This document shows positions 36,639 to 46,702 of a DNA stretch of 64,000 nucleotides, piece by piece (positions within the stretch are counted from its first letter, which is position 1; each line of letters begins with the position of its first letter). Position numbers and translations under genes: made by a program. Source of the stretch: Nitrosospira sp. Nl5 (GTDB lineage: Bacteria > Pseudomonadota > Gammaproteobacteria > Burkholderiales > Nitrosomonadaceae); the NCBI RefSeq assembly GCF_900102495.1, contig NZ_FMVQ01000004.1, positions 62,001 through 126,000 of the forward strand, given 5' to 3'. The notes beneath the pieces were generated by a model. It was not told where the DNA came from and ran no database searches. It saw only the letters and a program-made list of their open reading frames with translations.

Positions 36639-39600
36639 TCAAGGTTCGGTTCGGAAGCATCCTCCAGAGTCATGCTTTTCCCGCATGAACTCCTCGAATC
36701 GGTCAAGCGCCAGCGGCTGGCTATACAGGTACCCTTGATAGGCGCCGCAGCCATTCTGCGCGAGAAAATCCCGCTGCGCCTGCGTTTCCACCCCCTCGGC
36801 GATCACTGCCAGCCCCATATTCTGGGCCAGGGCCACGATGGTGCGGACAATAATCGCGTCATGAGGTCTGATCAGCACGTCCTTGATGAATGACTGATCG
36901 ATTTTAATCCAGTCCAGCGGGAGCCGCTTCAAGTAGTAGAGCGAGGAATAGCCGGTGCCGAAGTCATCCAGTGCAAATCCCACTCCCTCAGCTTTCAGTG
37001 CAGTCATTTTGGCAATTGTTTCATCCATATTGCGCACTAGAAGACCCTCCGTAAGCTCAAGCTTTAGTTTTTGCGGATTAGCGCCGGTCTGATGGAGCGC
37101 CGAGCGTACCTGCTCGATGAACTCCGGATGCCGAAACTGGCGGGGACTGACATTCACGGCCAGATCAAGTCCTGCTGTCTCCGGGCGCCGGGACCAGGCT
37201 GCAAGTTGAGCACATGCGGTTTGCAGAACCCACAAGCCAATGGGGAGGATCAGCCCGGTTTCCTCGGCTTGAGGAATAAACTCGCCTGGAGATAGGAGGC
37301 CACGACGGGGATGTTGCCAACGCAGCAGCGCCTCGGCACCCGTCACGCCATGGCTGCTCACCTGAGGCTGGTAGTGGAGAACGAACTCATTCCTCTCCCA
37401 GCTTTTATGCAGATCCGACTCCAGGACAACGCGCGCGTTCATCACCGCCTGCATGGCAGGATCAAAGAAGCAGATGGCGTTTCGGCCGGATGCCTTGGCC
37501 TCATACATCGCGAGATCCGCCTGTTTCAGAAGTTCATCCACGGTGGTGGACCGATTACCAAACAAGGTGACACCGATGCTTGGAGTAGTGTGCTGCTGAT
37601 AGGCGCCCAAATTGAAAGGCTGGCTGAAAGCGGCAAGAATCCGCTCGCAAACAGCACTGATTCGAGCAACAGCTTCCTTCGGATATTCGCTGAAATCAGG
37701 CGCCAGGATGACCACAAACTCATCGCCGCCGATACGCGCTACGGTATCGTGCTCACGAACGCATGAAACAAGACGCGGGGCGATCTGCTGTAACAACAGG
37801 TCGCCGATGTCATGGCCGAGGGTGTCATTGAGTAATTTAAAATTGTCCAGGTCAATGAATAACAGCGCGCCCGTTTGCCGGCTGCGGGCGCTAACCGCGA
37901 GAACTTGCTTGAGGCGGTCCAGCAGGAGCTGCCTGTTAGGCAGCCGTGTCAACGAATCGTAGAAGGCAAGATACTGTATCTCGCTCTCGGCCACCTTGCG
38001 TTGGGTGATGTCGGTGTTGATTTCGAGAACCGACTGGGGCTGGCCCGCATCGTTGCGAACTAGGGTCCAATGGCCTTCAGCCGTCAATATGCCGCCCCCT
38101 TTGCGTCGTTGCGTAATTTCGCCGCGCCATTCTCCGGCGTGCAACGCCAAGCGGGCCACCTCGTAAAACACTTCGGGGTCATCGTATAACACGTTGTCGA
38201 TGGAGTTGCCGACCACCTCTTCCGAGGCCCATCCGTAAAGACGTTGCGCGCCCTTGTTCCAGAACTGGATACGATGATCGAGCCCACGGACAATAATCGC
38301 GTCCGTTGCGTGATCAAGCAGCGAAGCCTGCTGGCGGATTCGTGCATCGGCTTCCCGACGCGCCACTTCAGCCTGTTTCCGCTCGTTGATGTTACGAAAA
38401 TAAACAGCGAGACCTTCTTCCGAAGGATACGCATGGACTTCAAACCATGTCCCCAGGGGAACATAGAAGTCTTCGAAGCTGACCGTACAGTTCTCGGCGA
38501 GTGCTCTGTGGTATTCGCGGTCAAAGGCGCTACCGACCGCTTCCGGAAACTCTGTCCAGATTTCCCTGCCCAGAAGGTCGCCCCGGGTTCGCCGCAACAG
38601 GTTTTCCGCTTCTTTATTCAATAATGTAAAACGCCACTCGCGGTCAAGCGCAAAGAAAGCATCGGTAATGCTCTCCATTATCCTTTCGATCCGAAGCTTC
38701 GAGTTTGAAAGTTCGAGAGTTGCTGCCCGTTGTTCCTCGATAGCGGATAGCAACTTGTTATTGACTTGTCCCAAAGCCACGGCCTTTTCCTTGTTTACCG
38801 AAAGGACAAAAGAAACTACCGCACTCAAAATACTCACCAGAATTCCGCTAAGCAATACAAGAACGGCTTCGTTACTACTGACAGCCTCTTCAAATGGAGG
38901 ACGTGACGAGGCCTCGATAGTCCAGGTTTGACCATAAGCAGATATGACGCGCGTTCCCCTGAATTGCGGGAAAATCTGCTCTGTCTCGTTTTTAGTGCTA
39001 TCGAAAAGCAGGGAATTCTCGGTTATTGCGTTGCCATCAAAGATTTTCAGGTCAACAGACTGAAGCTCGGATTGAAGAATGGTTCGTATGAAATCATCCA
39101 TCCTGAATGGCGCATAGACATAGCCAATAAGGGAAGACTGTCTTTCCTCAAGCGTTTGAGGCAACTTTTCACGTCCATAATACGGGATATACATAAGGAC
39201 CCCTGCCTGCACATCCTCGCTGGTTTCCTGAACAAGCTTTACCTTCCCCGTGAGAGCAGCTTCTCCGGAATCCCGGGCTCGCGACATCGCCATGCGCCGA
39301 ACGGGATCGGAATACATGTCGTATCCAAATGCACGCAAGTTTCGCCCAGCAAAAGGTTCCAGATAGATGATCGTCGTGTACTGGTCCCGCAGCGGCTCTT
39401 CCGGCCAAACGTTATAATCGGGAAACCCTTGTGCGCGAATTGCGGCAATATGTGCGGGAAGTTCAGCGGGGAGAAGATGTTCGGCAAAGCCCACTCCCAG
39501 AATTCCGGGATAGCTATCGGCCAGGCGCAAGGTCTTCATATATGTCCGCCATCCCTCGCGGGAGACAAAGCCGGAGGCAAGCAGGTATCCATGAGCCCCT

Positions 39601-39707
39601 TTCAACACCTGTTCGTATCCCAGGAAACGAACCTTGATTTGAAAGGCGGCCTCGGCTAAGAGCGTATCGAAGCGGGTATTTGCATTGCGCTCCTGAAGAT
39701 CTTTCAC
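36639..39707 (-). CDS. CHASE-PAS-PAS-GGDEF-EAL c-di-GMP signalling protein
   Basis: At least 1022 residues. An extracytoplasmic CHASE sensor (about 25-250, SYPGILGVGFAEHLLPAELP) and a transmembrane helix near 280-305 precede two PAS domains (ITDAFFALDREWRF; HATDAIIVRGLDHRI). GGDEF (RIGGDEFVVIL near 660) and EAL (TGAEALLRWQHP, DDFGTGYSSL) follow. Both catalytic signatures are intact, so it may make and break c-di-GMP. The GTG at 39707 is the first standard start, but the missing N-terminal helix is encoded in frame just upstream (VAALTFAVFLSLTLASWGIV). An ATT at 39815 preceded by GGAGG could be the true start. Its ligand is unknown. Confidence 0.9.
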   Translation of the reverse strand: MKDLQERNANTRFDTLLAEAAFQIKVRFLGYEQVLKGAHGYLLASGFVSREGWRTYMKTLRLADSYPGILGVGFAEHLLPAELPAHIAAIRAQGFPDYNVWPEEPLRDQYTTIIYLEPFAGRNLRAFGYDMYSDPVRRMAMSRARDSGEAALTGKVKLVQETSEDVQAGVLMYIPYYGREKLPQTLEERQSSLIGYVYAPFRMDDFIRTILQSELQSVDLKIFDGNAITENSLLFDSTKNETEQIFPQFRGTRVISAYGQTWTIEASSRPPFEEAVSSNEAVLVLLSGILVSILSAVVSFVLSVNKEKAVALGQVNNKLLSAIEEQRAATLELSNSKLRIERIMESITDAFFALDREWRFTLLNKEAENLLRRTRGDLLGREIWTEFPEAVGSAFDREYHRALAENCTVSFEDFYVPLGTWFEVHAYPSEEGLAVYFRNINERKQAEVARREADARIRQQASLLDHATDAIIVRGLDHRIQFWNKGAQRLYGWASEEVVGNSIDNVLYDDPEVFYEVARLALHAGEWRGEITQRRKGGGILTAEGHWTLVRNDAGQPQSVLEINTDITQRKVAESEIQYLAFYDSLTRLPNRQLLLDRLKQVLAVSARSRQTGALLFIDLDNFKLLNDTLGHDIGDLLLQQIAPRLVSCVREHDTVARIGGDEFVVILAPDFSEYPKEAVARISAVCERILAAFSQPFNLGAYQQHTTPSIGVTLFGNRSTTVDELLKQADLAMYEAKASGRNAICFFDPAMQAVMNARVVLESDLHKSWERNEFVLHYQPQVSSHGVTGAEALLRWQHPRRGLLSPGEFIPQAEETGLILPIGLWVLQTACAQLAAWSRRPETAGLDLAVNVSPRQFRHPEFIEQVRSALHQTGANPQKLKLELTEGLLVRNMDETIAKMTALKAEGVGFALDDFGTGYSSLYYLKRLPLDWIKIDQSFIKDVLIRPHDAIIVRTIVALAQNMGLAVIAEGVETQAQRDFLAQNGCGAYQGYLYSQPLALDRFEEFMREKHDSGGCFRTEP

Positions 39708-39815
39708 GATCCCCCAGCTCGCAAGAGTAAGGGACAGAAAGACGGCGAATGTCAGGGCAGCTACGATATTCCGGGAAGGAGCGCGGCCAAACGGAAGGCT
39801 ATGCTTGGGGTTAAT

Positions 39816-40150
39816 CTTCCGCCTCCACGATGGTCCTCCCTGTGCCTGAGAAAGATTGACGATTATGCTGGTGGCACGGCTCCATTTAAGATGATGTACC
39901 GATAAGCATAAAGTCTCCCCGTCCAGGGGACCACACAGTTACTGTTACAGTCAGCGCGAGCTTCCAGAAAAGAAGACGTGGAACGCGCTACAAATGAGCC
40001 GTCTCCAACAAAATTATAACAAATAAGATCGGCGCCTTTGTTACTGTTTGGCAACGCTTTTTTAGGACACCTCTCCGGCAAAAAACTTAACATGGCGGCT
40101 TGCCGCTCATTTTGCAGCTCCTTTTTGACCTTTCTCAGCCCGATACCACG
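39816..40150. other. gene-free region between the CHASE protein and pyk
   Basis: About 335 bases containing the upstream region of the CHASE protein and the 3' side of pyk. Apart from the possible pyk terminator at 40079-40106 nothing was recognised. Short open frames on either strand have no ribosome site or family resemblance. Confidence 0.5.
40079..40106 (-). terminator. possible intrinsic terminator after pyk
   Basis: On the minus strand GCGGCAAGCCGC forms a 5-bp stem with a 2-base loop, followed nine bases later by TTTTTT. The stem is short and the U-run is set back, so this is a weak candidate. Confidence 0.35.
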
Positions 40151-41665
40151 TCACGGCTCTTTGCCCCCGGGCTTCGCCTTTGCAACCGCGGGATCTAAAT
40201 GGACAGCCTGCAGCGTATCGGCCTTATCATCGGCAGCGCCTGCGGCGAAGACCAGCACCGCCTGATCGCCTGGCTGCGCCAGTTCGTGGGATATCAGCCA
40301 CTCTCCCGCCTGGGCGACATATGCCCGCGCGTCAGTTTCCTCATTTACCAAAGCGGGCGTAGCGAAAAAAAGGGGCGAAACGCCCCGCACCAGCGCCAGG
40401 CTCCGGTACAGCCGCTCCGAATCCGCCAGTATGACGAGCGGCGCCTGCGGGCGGAACCGGGCGATAGCCAGCGCCGCTGTCATCGTCCGGACGGGGATGA
40501 TGATCGCCCGAGCACCGAGACGCGCTGCAAGCAGGCACGCGGCGAAGCTCACAGCATCGTCCGGCGAACCGGCAGTACTCGCATGCATCTGGCCCAGCAC
40601 CATGCGTTCGCCATACTCGTTTTCGGTCGCGGCAATCACGCGGCGAAGGATCCGCACCGCGGCAGCAGGGAACCGGCCGATGGCCGTCTCAGCCGAAAGC
40701 ATCACCGCGTCTGTTCCATCAAGCACCGCATTGGCGACGTCGGCGACTTCCGCACGCGTGGGATGTTCGTGCTCCACCATCGACTCCAGCATTTGCGTGG
40801 CGGTGATCACCGGGCGGCCGCGCGCGTTGGCCGCCGCGATAATGCGTTTTTGCACAATCGGTATCTCGGCAAGATCGGTTTCGACGCCCAGATCACCGCG
40901 CGCGACCATCACACCGTCGGATGCTTCCACGATTGCATCAAGATCGGCAAGCGCTCCGCGCTTCTCTATCTTCGCCATCAGCAGGGGCGCAGCCCCGGAT
41001 GCGGCCGGAAGGCATGCCCGGACGCGGTCAATATCAGCGGCTGATTGCACGAACGACACGCCGACCCATTCGGCCTCCTGCGTCACCGCAAATGCGAGAT
41101 GCCGCCGGTCGTCGTCAGTCGGAATCAGCGCGCTCAAGGCTGATTCCGGAACATTGATTCCGGATCCGGAACGTACGGTGCCGCCGATGACGACTTCGCA
41201 TCCGACACCATTCCCGGCGCCGCTTCCGATGCCAGCAGTTGTTACGCGCAGCTCGATCGAACCATCCGCCAGAAATACCAATTCCCCCGCCCGAAGCGCG
41301 CTGAGCAATTCGCGGTTCCGCACGGGCAAAAGATTACCGCTCTCTCTCGAATCATCCTCCTCCGCCAGCGTGACTATCTCGCCTTCGGCCAACTCGCAGG
41401 CGCCGCCCGGCAGATCGCCGACGCGAAATTTCGGGCCCGGCAGGTCGACGAGAATCGCCACCGGTTGCCCGAGTGCCTGCGCCGCCCGGCGCACCCGCTC
41501 TATGCGGCATGCATGATCGGCATGCTCGCCGTGCGAGGTATTCACGCGCGCGACGTCCATCCCACTCTCGATCAGGCGCTCGATCACACCCGGCTGGTCC
41601 GTTGCCGGGCCCAGCGTGCATACGATTTTGGTCCGCTGCCAGCTATGATTTTCAGGGATTTTCAT
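40151..41665 (-). CDS. pyk: pyruvate kinase
   Basis: A 504-residue glycolytic enzyme converting phosphoenolpyruvate and ADP to pyruvate and ATP. Family blocks are RTKIVCTLGPATDQPGVIER near residue 10, VDLPGPKFRVGDL near 88, LLMAKIEKRGALADLDAIVE (catalytic Lys) near 232, and GVMVARGDLGVETDL near 254. ATQMLESMVEHEHPTRAEVA and VMLSAETAIGRFP follow around 290-320. The C-terminal allosteric domain is present and the protein ends in a basic tail. The start ATG lies in an AT-poor context with no strong ribosome site. It stands alone, with the 165-bp inverted-repeat element about 100 bases upstream. Confidence 0.93.
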   Translation of the reverse strand: MKIPENHSWQRTKIVCTLGPATDQPGVIERLIESGMDVARVNTSHGEHADHACRIERVRRAAQALGQPVAILVDLPGPKFRVGDLPGGACELAEGEIVTLAEEDDSRESGNLLPVRNRELLSALRAGELVFLADGSIELRVTTAGIGSGAGNGVGCEVVIGGTVRSGSGINVPESALSALIPTDDDRRHLAFAVTQEAEWVGVSFVQSAADIDRVRACLPAASGAAPLLMAKIEKRGALADLDAIVEASDGVMVARGDLGVETDLAEIPIVQKRIIAAANARGRPVITATQMLESMVEHEHPTRAEVADVANAVLDGTDAVMLSAETAIGRFPAAAVRILRRVIAATENEYGERMVLGQMHASTAGSPDDAVSFAACLLAARLGARAIIIPVRTMTAALAIARFRPQAPLVILADSERLYRSLALVRGVSPLFFATPALVNEETDARAYVAQAGEWLISHELAQPGDQAVLVFAAGAADDKADTLQAVHLDPAVAKAKPGGKEP

Positions 41666-41770
41666 GGGGAAATCGGGATCTGATCATGGGAGGCGCCTGC
41701 TATTCGGTGGCTTTCCCTCCTTGCGAGTTTGTTAAGCGCCGGCACCTCGGCGTCATTCACATCATACCTT

Positions 41771-41935
41771 AGCAGTCTGTCGGACTTGAAGAATCGATGC
41801 GAAAAAGTGACTGGGCGAGGACAGATTTTGACGATTTTGAAGGCCAATAGTTGTTCTATTGGCCGAAAAAGCGGTGAAATATGCACCGATCCAGACGCTT
41901 TTGCAGCCGATCTCCTTTAAGTCCGACAGGCCGCT
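41771..41935. mobile_element. 165-bp MITE-like element
   Basis: Imperfect 17-bp terminal inverted repeats (AGCAGTCTGTCGGACTT at 41771-41787 and the partner of AGCGGCCTGTCGGACTT at 41919-41935; 15 of 17 identical) bound 131 internal bases. The inside has a second hairpin, GGCCAATAGTTGTTCTATTGG. There is no transposase. It lies in the gap between pyk and the RND pump gene. Target-site duplication was not evident. Confidence 0.65.
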
Positions 41936-42123
41936 AGCCTGTCAGATGCGCCTTCGAAATACATGATCTTTCCCCGATCCTTTGCCCCAACGTATTTTCC
42001 TGATCCCGCCACCACCCGGTATTACATCGCCGCGCTCCGGGGTTTATGGCGAGTACGTGGCAGGGCTTTTCATATTCCTTGCCGGTGAGAATCTTGGAAA
42101 CCAGCTTGTGCTGGTGCTGGCAC
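41936..42123. other. gene-free region downstream of the RND pump
   Basis: Sequence between the MITE-like element and the end of the RND transporter gene. Only short shadow frames are present. No terminator for the pump operon was recognised. Confidence 0.4.
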
Positions 42124-45100
42124 CTACTCCCGGGGATTCCCTGGCACATCCGGTACTTTCGGGTTGTGCCTGATAAGCGCACCTCCCGATAATTTGCGAA
42201 GAGCGACATAGAACACAGGGGTGAGGAACAGTCCAAACAGAGTTACGCCGATCATGCCCGCGAACACGGTAATCCCCGTGGCTGAGCGCACTTCGGCGCC
42301 CGCGCCTGTAGAGAGCACCAGCGGTACGGAGCCGGCGACAAAGGCAATGGATGTCATGACGATCGGCCGCAGCCGCAGGCGGCAAGCCTCAAGTGCCGCT
42401 TCAACGATCCCCTTGCCCTGGAATTCCAGTTCACGCGCGAATTCCACAATCAGGATCGCATTCTTGCAGGCCAGGCCCATCAGCACGACAAGTCCCACCT
42501 GCACAAATATATTGTTGTCGCCACCGGTCAACCATACACCGAGCAAGGCGGCACACATGCATACCGGCACGATCAGGATGACGGCGAGCGGCAACGTCCA
42601 GCTTTCGTACAGTGCGGCGAGCACGAGGAAGGCGAGCATGACGGCAAGCGGAAATACAATCAGTTTTGCGTTGCTTTGTGTCACTTGCTGATAGCTCAAA
42701 TCCGTCCATTCGAGCATCATGCCGTCTGGCAGTATTTCCTTGCCCATTTCCTTAAGCCGGGTGATGGTCTGTCCCGAGGACAACTGACGCGGATCGGAAT
42801 CGCCAATCAGATCAGCAGCAGGATAACCGTTGTAGCGCAGCACCGGATCGGGACCATAGGTCGGCCTGATCGTCGTCATCGCGCTCATGGGAATCATATC
42901 GCCACTCTCATTGCGTACTCGTAATTTTTCAATATCTTCAACGCGTTGCCGCTGCCCGGCATCGGCCTGGACGAATACGCGATAGACGCGGCCGAACAGA
43001 TTGAAGTCGTTCACATAGGCTGAGCCCAGGTAGATTTGCAGCGTGTTGAACAGTTCGCTCAGCGACACGCCCTGCGCTTTGGCCTTGGTACGATCGACCT
43101 TGATTTCAAGTTGGGGAATATTTGCCTGATAAGCGCTGACCGGATAGGTCAGCCCCGGTGTTTGCGCGATCTTGCCCTGAAACGCTTTGGTCGCATCCTG
43201 CAGTGCGCCATAACCAAGGCCGGCGCGATCCTCCACGTACAGCGAGTAACCGGAACCATTGCCCAATCCCTCGATCGGCGGCGGCATCAACGCGAAGGTA
43301 ACACCCTCCTCAATGGAGGAAAATTTTTCATTGAGCTCGGCGACGATGGCGCTGGCGCTGCGGCTGCGCTGATCGAACGATTTGAGGATGACATAGGCGG
43401 CGCTGAAATTAGGCGTGTTGGTGAGCTGCAAGGCGTTGAGGCCAGCATAGGCTGCAACTTTCTCCACGCCGTCGGTGCCAAGCGCGATATCGACCATCTT
43501 GCGCACGACCTCGTCCGTGCGTGCAAGCGAGGCGCCTTCGGGCAGCTTGGCGCCGGTAAAGAGATAAAGCTTATCCTGTGTCGGGATAAAACCATCCGGT
43601 ACCTTGCCGAACAGAAACGTGGTGCAGGCGAGCAGCATGAGGTAGATGCCGAACACGAGCCCGCGTTTTGTCAGCGCGTATCCGACGGTACGATGGTATC
43701 TCTCGGAGCTGCGCCGGAAGAAGCGGTTGAAGGGACGGAACACCCAGCCGAGCAAACGCTCGATCACGCGTGATAGCGTATCTTTGGGCATATCGTGGCT
43801 TTTGAGCAGCATGGCCGCCAATGCCGGCGACAGGGTCAACGAATTGATGGCCGATATCACTGTGGAAACCGCAATCGTCACGGCGAACTGCTTGTAGAAT
43901 TGGCCGGTTACGCCCGTCAGGAAGGCCATCGGCACGAATACTGCGCACAGCACCAGCGCGATGGCAATGATGGGGCCTGATACCTCTTTCATCGCCTGGT
44001 GCGCGGCGGCAAGCGGCGTCAATCCTTCCTCGATGTTGCGCTCGACGTTCTCGACGACGACAATGGCATCGTCGACGACAATGCCGATCGCGAGCACAAG
44101 ACCAAACAGGGTCAACGTGTTGATCGAAAAACCGAGTACGTACAGCACGGCAAAGGTGCCCACTATCGACACAGGTACCGCGATCAGGGGGATAATCGAC
44201 GCGCGCCAGGTCTGCAGGAAAAGAATCACGACAACCACGACGAGGGCAACTGCTTCCAGCAGCGTGTTCTGCACGGCGCGGATCGAATCGCGCACAAAAA
44301 CGGTTGGGTCCCATGTCGGATCGTAGATGACGCTCGGCGGGAAGCGCTTGGATAGCTCATCCATCTTCGCATACACCGAGTCCGCCACTGCCAGGGCGTT
44401 GGCGCCTGGCGAGAGGAAGACGCCTATCGTGGCGTTGGTGTTCTTATTGTTATATGCGCGCACGGTATAATTGCCGGAGCCAAGTTCCACGCGCGCCACG
44501 TTTGACAGGCGCACCACCTCACCATTCGGGCCGCTCTTCAGTATGATGTTCCCGAACTCGGCTTCCGTGCTGAGACGGCCGCGCACATTGATTGAAACCA
44601 GGAAATCCGGTTTGTTCGGCGAAGGTTCGGCGCCGAGCTGGCCGGCCGATACCTGCACATTCTGTTCGCGCAGCGCGTTGAGTACGTCCCCGCTCGTCAG
44701 GCCGCGCGAGGCGACTTTATCGGGATCGAGCCAGACACGCATCGCGTAGTCGCCCGATCCGAACAGCTGCACATCGCCGATGCCGTGCAGGCGGGATAGC
44801 TCATCCTTGATGTGCAATACCACGTAATTGCGCAAATAAAGCGAGTCGTAGCGTCCGTCCGTCGAAAACAGGTTCATGTACATCAACGGCGTCGGGGATT
44901 GTTTTTGCGTCGTCACCCCATATTGCCGGACCGCCTCCGGCAGGCGCGGCAGCGCCTGGCTCACCCGGTTCAGCACGCGTACCGCGGCGATATCCGGATC
45001 CACGCCCGGCGTGAAGGTGATCACTACCTGCAGGGTGCCATCGGAACTGGCGATAGACTTCAGGTACATGATGCCTTCAACGCCGTTGATGGCTTCTTCC

Positions 45101-45300
45101 AGCGGCACGGCTACCGATTCGGCGATCTCTTTCGGGTTGGCGCCTGGGTAGTTGGTGCGTACGAGAACGGTCGGCGGGATGACTTCCGGATATTCGCCGC
45201 TCGGCAGCAGGGGGATCGCAATCAGGCCGGCGGCAAAAATCACGATCGACAGCACAGCCGCGAAGATCGGCCGGTCGATAAAGAATCTGGAGAAATCCAC
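42124..45300 (-). CDS. RND multidrug efflux transporter, HAE1 (AcrB/MexB) family
   Basis: A 1058-residue inner-membrane proton antiporter. The first helix (MDFSRFFIDRPIFAAVLSIV) and the proton-relay motif [20 protein letters not shown] (the Asp-Asp pair in helix 4) are classic HAE1. Two large periplasmic loops carry the porter domains. Helices from about 340-540 and 870-1030 give the twelve-helix layout. It would export hydrophobic drugs, detergents or metabolites together with an adaptor and an outer-membrane channel. The adaptor gene lies immediately upstream (22 bases). No TolC/OprM homologue is present in the window, so a shared channel must be used. Confidence 0.93.
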   Translation of the reverse strand: MDFSRFFIDRPIFAAVLSIVIFAAGLIAIPLLPSGEYPEVIPPTVLVRTNYPGANPKEIAESVAVPLEEAINGVEGIMYLKSIASSDGTLQVVITFTPGVDPDIAAVRVLNRVSQALPRLPEAVRQYGVTTQKQSPTPLMYMNLFSTDGRYDSLYLRNYVVLHIKDELSRLHGIGDVQLFGSGDYAMRVWLDPDKVASRGLTSGDVLNALREQNVQVSAGQLGAEPSPNKPDFLVSINVRGRLSTEAEFGNIILKSGPNGEVVRLSNVARVELGSGNYTVRAYNNKNTNATIGVFLSPGANALAVADSVYAKMDELSKRFPPSVIYDPTWDPTVFVRDSIRAVQNTLLEAVALVVVVVILFLQTWRASIIPLIAVPVSIVGTFAVLYVLGFSINTLTLFGLVLAIGIVVDDAIVVVENVERNIEEGLTPLAAAHQAMKEVSGPIIAIALVLCAVFVPMAFLTGVTGQFYKQFAVTIAVSTVISAINSLTLSPALAAMLLKSHDMPKDTLSRVIERLLGWVFRPFNRFFRRSSERYHRTVGYALTKRGLVFGIYLMLLACTTFLFGKVPDGFIPTQDKLYLFTGAKLPEGASLARTDEVVRKMVDIALGTDGVEKVAAYAGLNALQLTNTPNFSAAYVILKSFDQRSRSASAIVAELNEKFSSIEEGVTFALMPPPIEGLGNGSGYSLYVEDRAGLGYGALQDATKAFQGKIAQTPGLTYPVSAYQANIPQLEIKVDRTKAKAQGVSLSELFNTLQIYLGSAYVNDFNLFGRVYRVFVQADAGQRQRVEDIEKLRVRNESGDMIPMSAMTTIRPTYGPDPVLRYNGYPAADLIGDSDPRQLSSGQTITRLKEMGKEILPDGMMLEWTDLSYQQVTQSNAKLIVFPLAVMLAFLVLAALYESWTLPLAVILIVPVCMCAALLGVWLTGGDNNIFVQVGLVVLMGLACKNAILIVEFARELEFQGKGIVEAALEACRLRLRPIVMTSIAFVAGSVPLVLSTGAGAEVRSATGITVFAGMIGVTLFGLFLTPVFYVALRKLSGGALIRHNPKVPDVPGNPRE

Positions 45301-45322
45301 TGAAAGTTTACCTCACGGCGCC

Positions 45323-46480
45323 TTACAGCGCAGCCATCGGGATTTCATTAGGTTTAACCGACATACCGGGGTGGATTTTCTGCTGGCCGGCGACTACGAC
45401 CTTGTCGTCAGGCGCAAGGCCGGACTGTATTACGCGCAATCCCTCCGCCATGCGGCCGGGCACGATATCCTTGCGTTGGATTTTAGCATCCTTGTCCACC
45501 ACGTAGACGTACTTGCGGTCCTGATCTGTCATCACGGCCTTATCATCGATCAGCAGGACATTTTCCTTGCTGCCGCTGACGAATTGCACGCGTACGAACA
45601 AGCCGGGGGTAAAAATTCGATCGGCATTGGGGAGCACGGCGCGCACGCGTATGATTCCAACGTCGGAATTGACCTGGTTGTCGAAGAAGTTGATTGTGCC
45701 TGCGTGGGGATAACCTTCCTCATTGGCCAGGCCGACACGTACCGAGGTGCCTGGCGACGCGTCCTTGCCATCGCGTTCCTGTTCGCTGTAGCGCAGGTAG
45801 CTGTTCTCGTCGACGTCGAAATATACGTATATCGGATCTTGCGACACGACCGTGGTCAGTATGGTCTGGTCGGCAACGGCCAGATTGCCGACCGTTACCA
45901 GGGCACGGCTCGTTTTTCCGGCGACTGGCGCGCGCACTTCGGTAAATTCCAGCTGGAGCTTGGCGTGGGCTACCTCTGCCTGGGCCGCATTGATATCAGC
46001 GGCGCTCTGCGTGTACGTGGTTCGGCGCGTGTCCGCCTCTTCGCGTGAGATTGCCTCGTCTTTCATCAGCAGCCGGGCATTCTTGTCCCGCATGCCCGCG
46101 AGCTGTTCCGCCGCGCGCGCCCGATCCAGCTGTGCCTGCGCATTGGCCAATGCCGTCCGATAGGGACGCTGATCGATGAGGAACATCAGATCACCCTGCT
46201 TCACCTCCTGACCTTCCTTGTACGCGACACGTTGCACATAGCCACTCACGCGGGCTCGCAGTTCAACGGTATGGATCGCGCGGACACGGCCAGTGTATTC
46301 ATCCCATTGTTGTACCGGCTTGGAGAGCACCTGGGCAATGCTGACTTCCGGCGGAGGCGGCGCCTGCTCACCCCCAGGCTGCCCGCTGTCACAACCTGCC
46401 AGCACCAACACCGATGCGATGATTACGCCTGGCATAATCGACCGTGTACGGAACACTCTACCCATTTGAAAGTGACGCAT
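45323..46480 (-). CDS. RND efflux periplasmic adaptor (membrane fusion protein)
   Basis: A 385-residue lipoprotein adaptor of the AcrA/MexA family. The start at 46480 (MRHFQMGRVF) gives a normal family length and a signal peptide ending in the lipobox VLAGC (Cys23). Longer readings from 46657 are unlikely. Domains: barrel-sandwich hybrid (VELRARVSGYVQRVAYKEGQ and VRAPVAGKTSRALVTVGNLA), an alpha hairpin between them (residues about 95-165), a beta-barrel and a C-terminal MP domain (PGLFVRVQF). It transfers substrate between the pump and the outer-membrane factor. It is the first gene of a two-gene operon with the RND transporter. Confidence 0.9.
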   Translation of the reverse strand: MRHFQMGRVFRTRSIMPGVIIASVLVLAGCDSGQPGGEQAPPPPEVSIAQVLSKPVQQWDEYTGRVRAIHTVELRARVSGYVQRVAYKEGQEVKQGDLMFLIDQRPYRTALANAQAQLDRARAAEQLAGMRDKNARLLMKDEAISREEADTRRTTYTQSAADINAAQAEVAHAKLQLEFTEVRAPVAGKTSRALVTVGNLAVADQTILTTVVSQDPIYVYFDVDENSYLRYSEQERDGKDASPGTSVRVGLANEEGYPHAGTINFFDNQVNSDVGIIRVRAVLPNADRIFTPGLFVRVQFVSGSKENVLLIDDKAVMTDQDRKYVYVVDKDAKIQRKDIVPGRMAEGLRVIQSGLAPDDKVVVAGQQKIHPGMSVKPNEIPMAAL

Positions 46481-46702
46481 GCATATCTCTTTTAAGTGAG
46501 TACAGCGATATAAAGGCATTTTCTTATCTCCGTGGTTTGTTAGGTCGTTTTGACCTTCCGCTTTAACGCTCGATGTCAGGTTGACCGACCTACCCTTAAC
46601 AAACCGGGCAACCCGGGCAACCCGGCCGGATACCGTTTCCCGTTCTTCCGTAATCATCCTGGCCGCATGGTTGATTTGCTCGACTCAATCTGACCGGACG
46701 CC

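Noticed and set aside
40431-41516. 361-codon plus-strand frame opposite pyk
   Set aside because: Ser/Ala/Arg-rich, no domain, antisense to pyruvate kinase.
41666-41770. Riboswitch upstream of pyk
   Set aside because: No conserved riboswitch core could be recognised in the leader.
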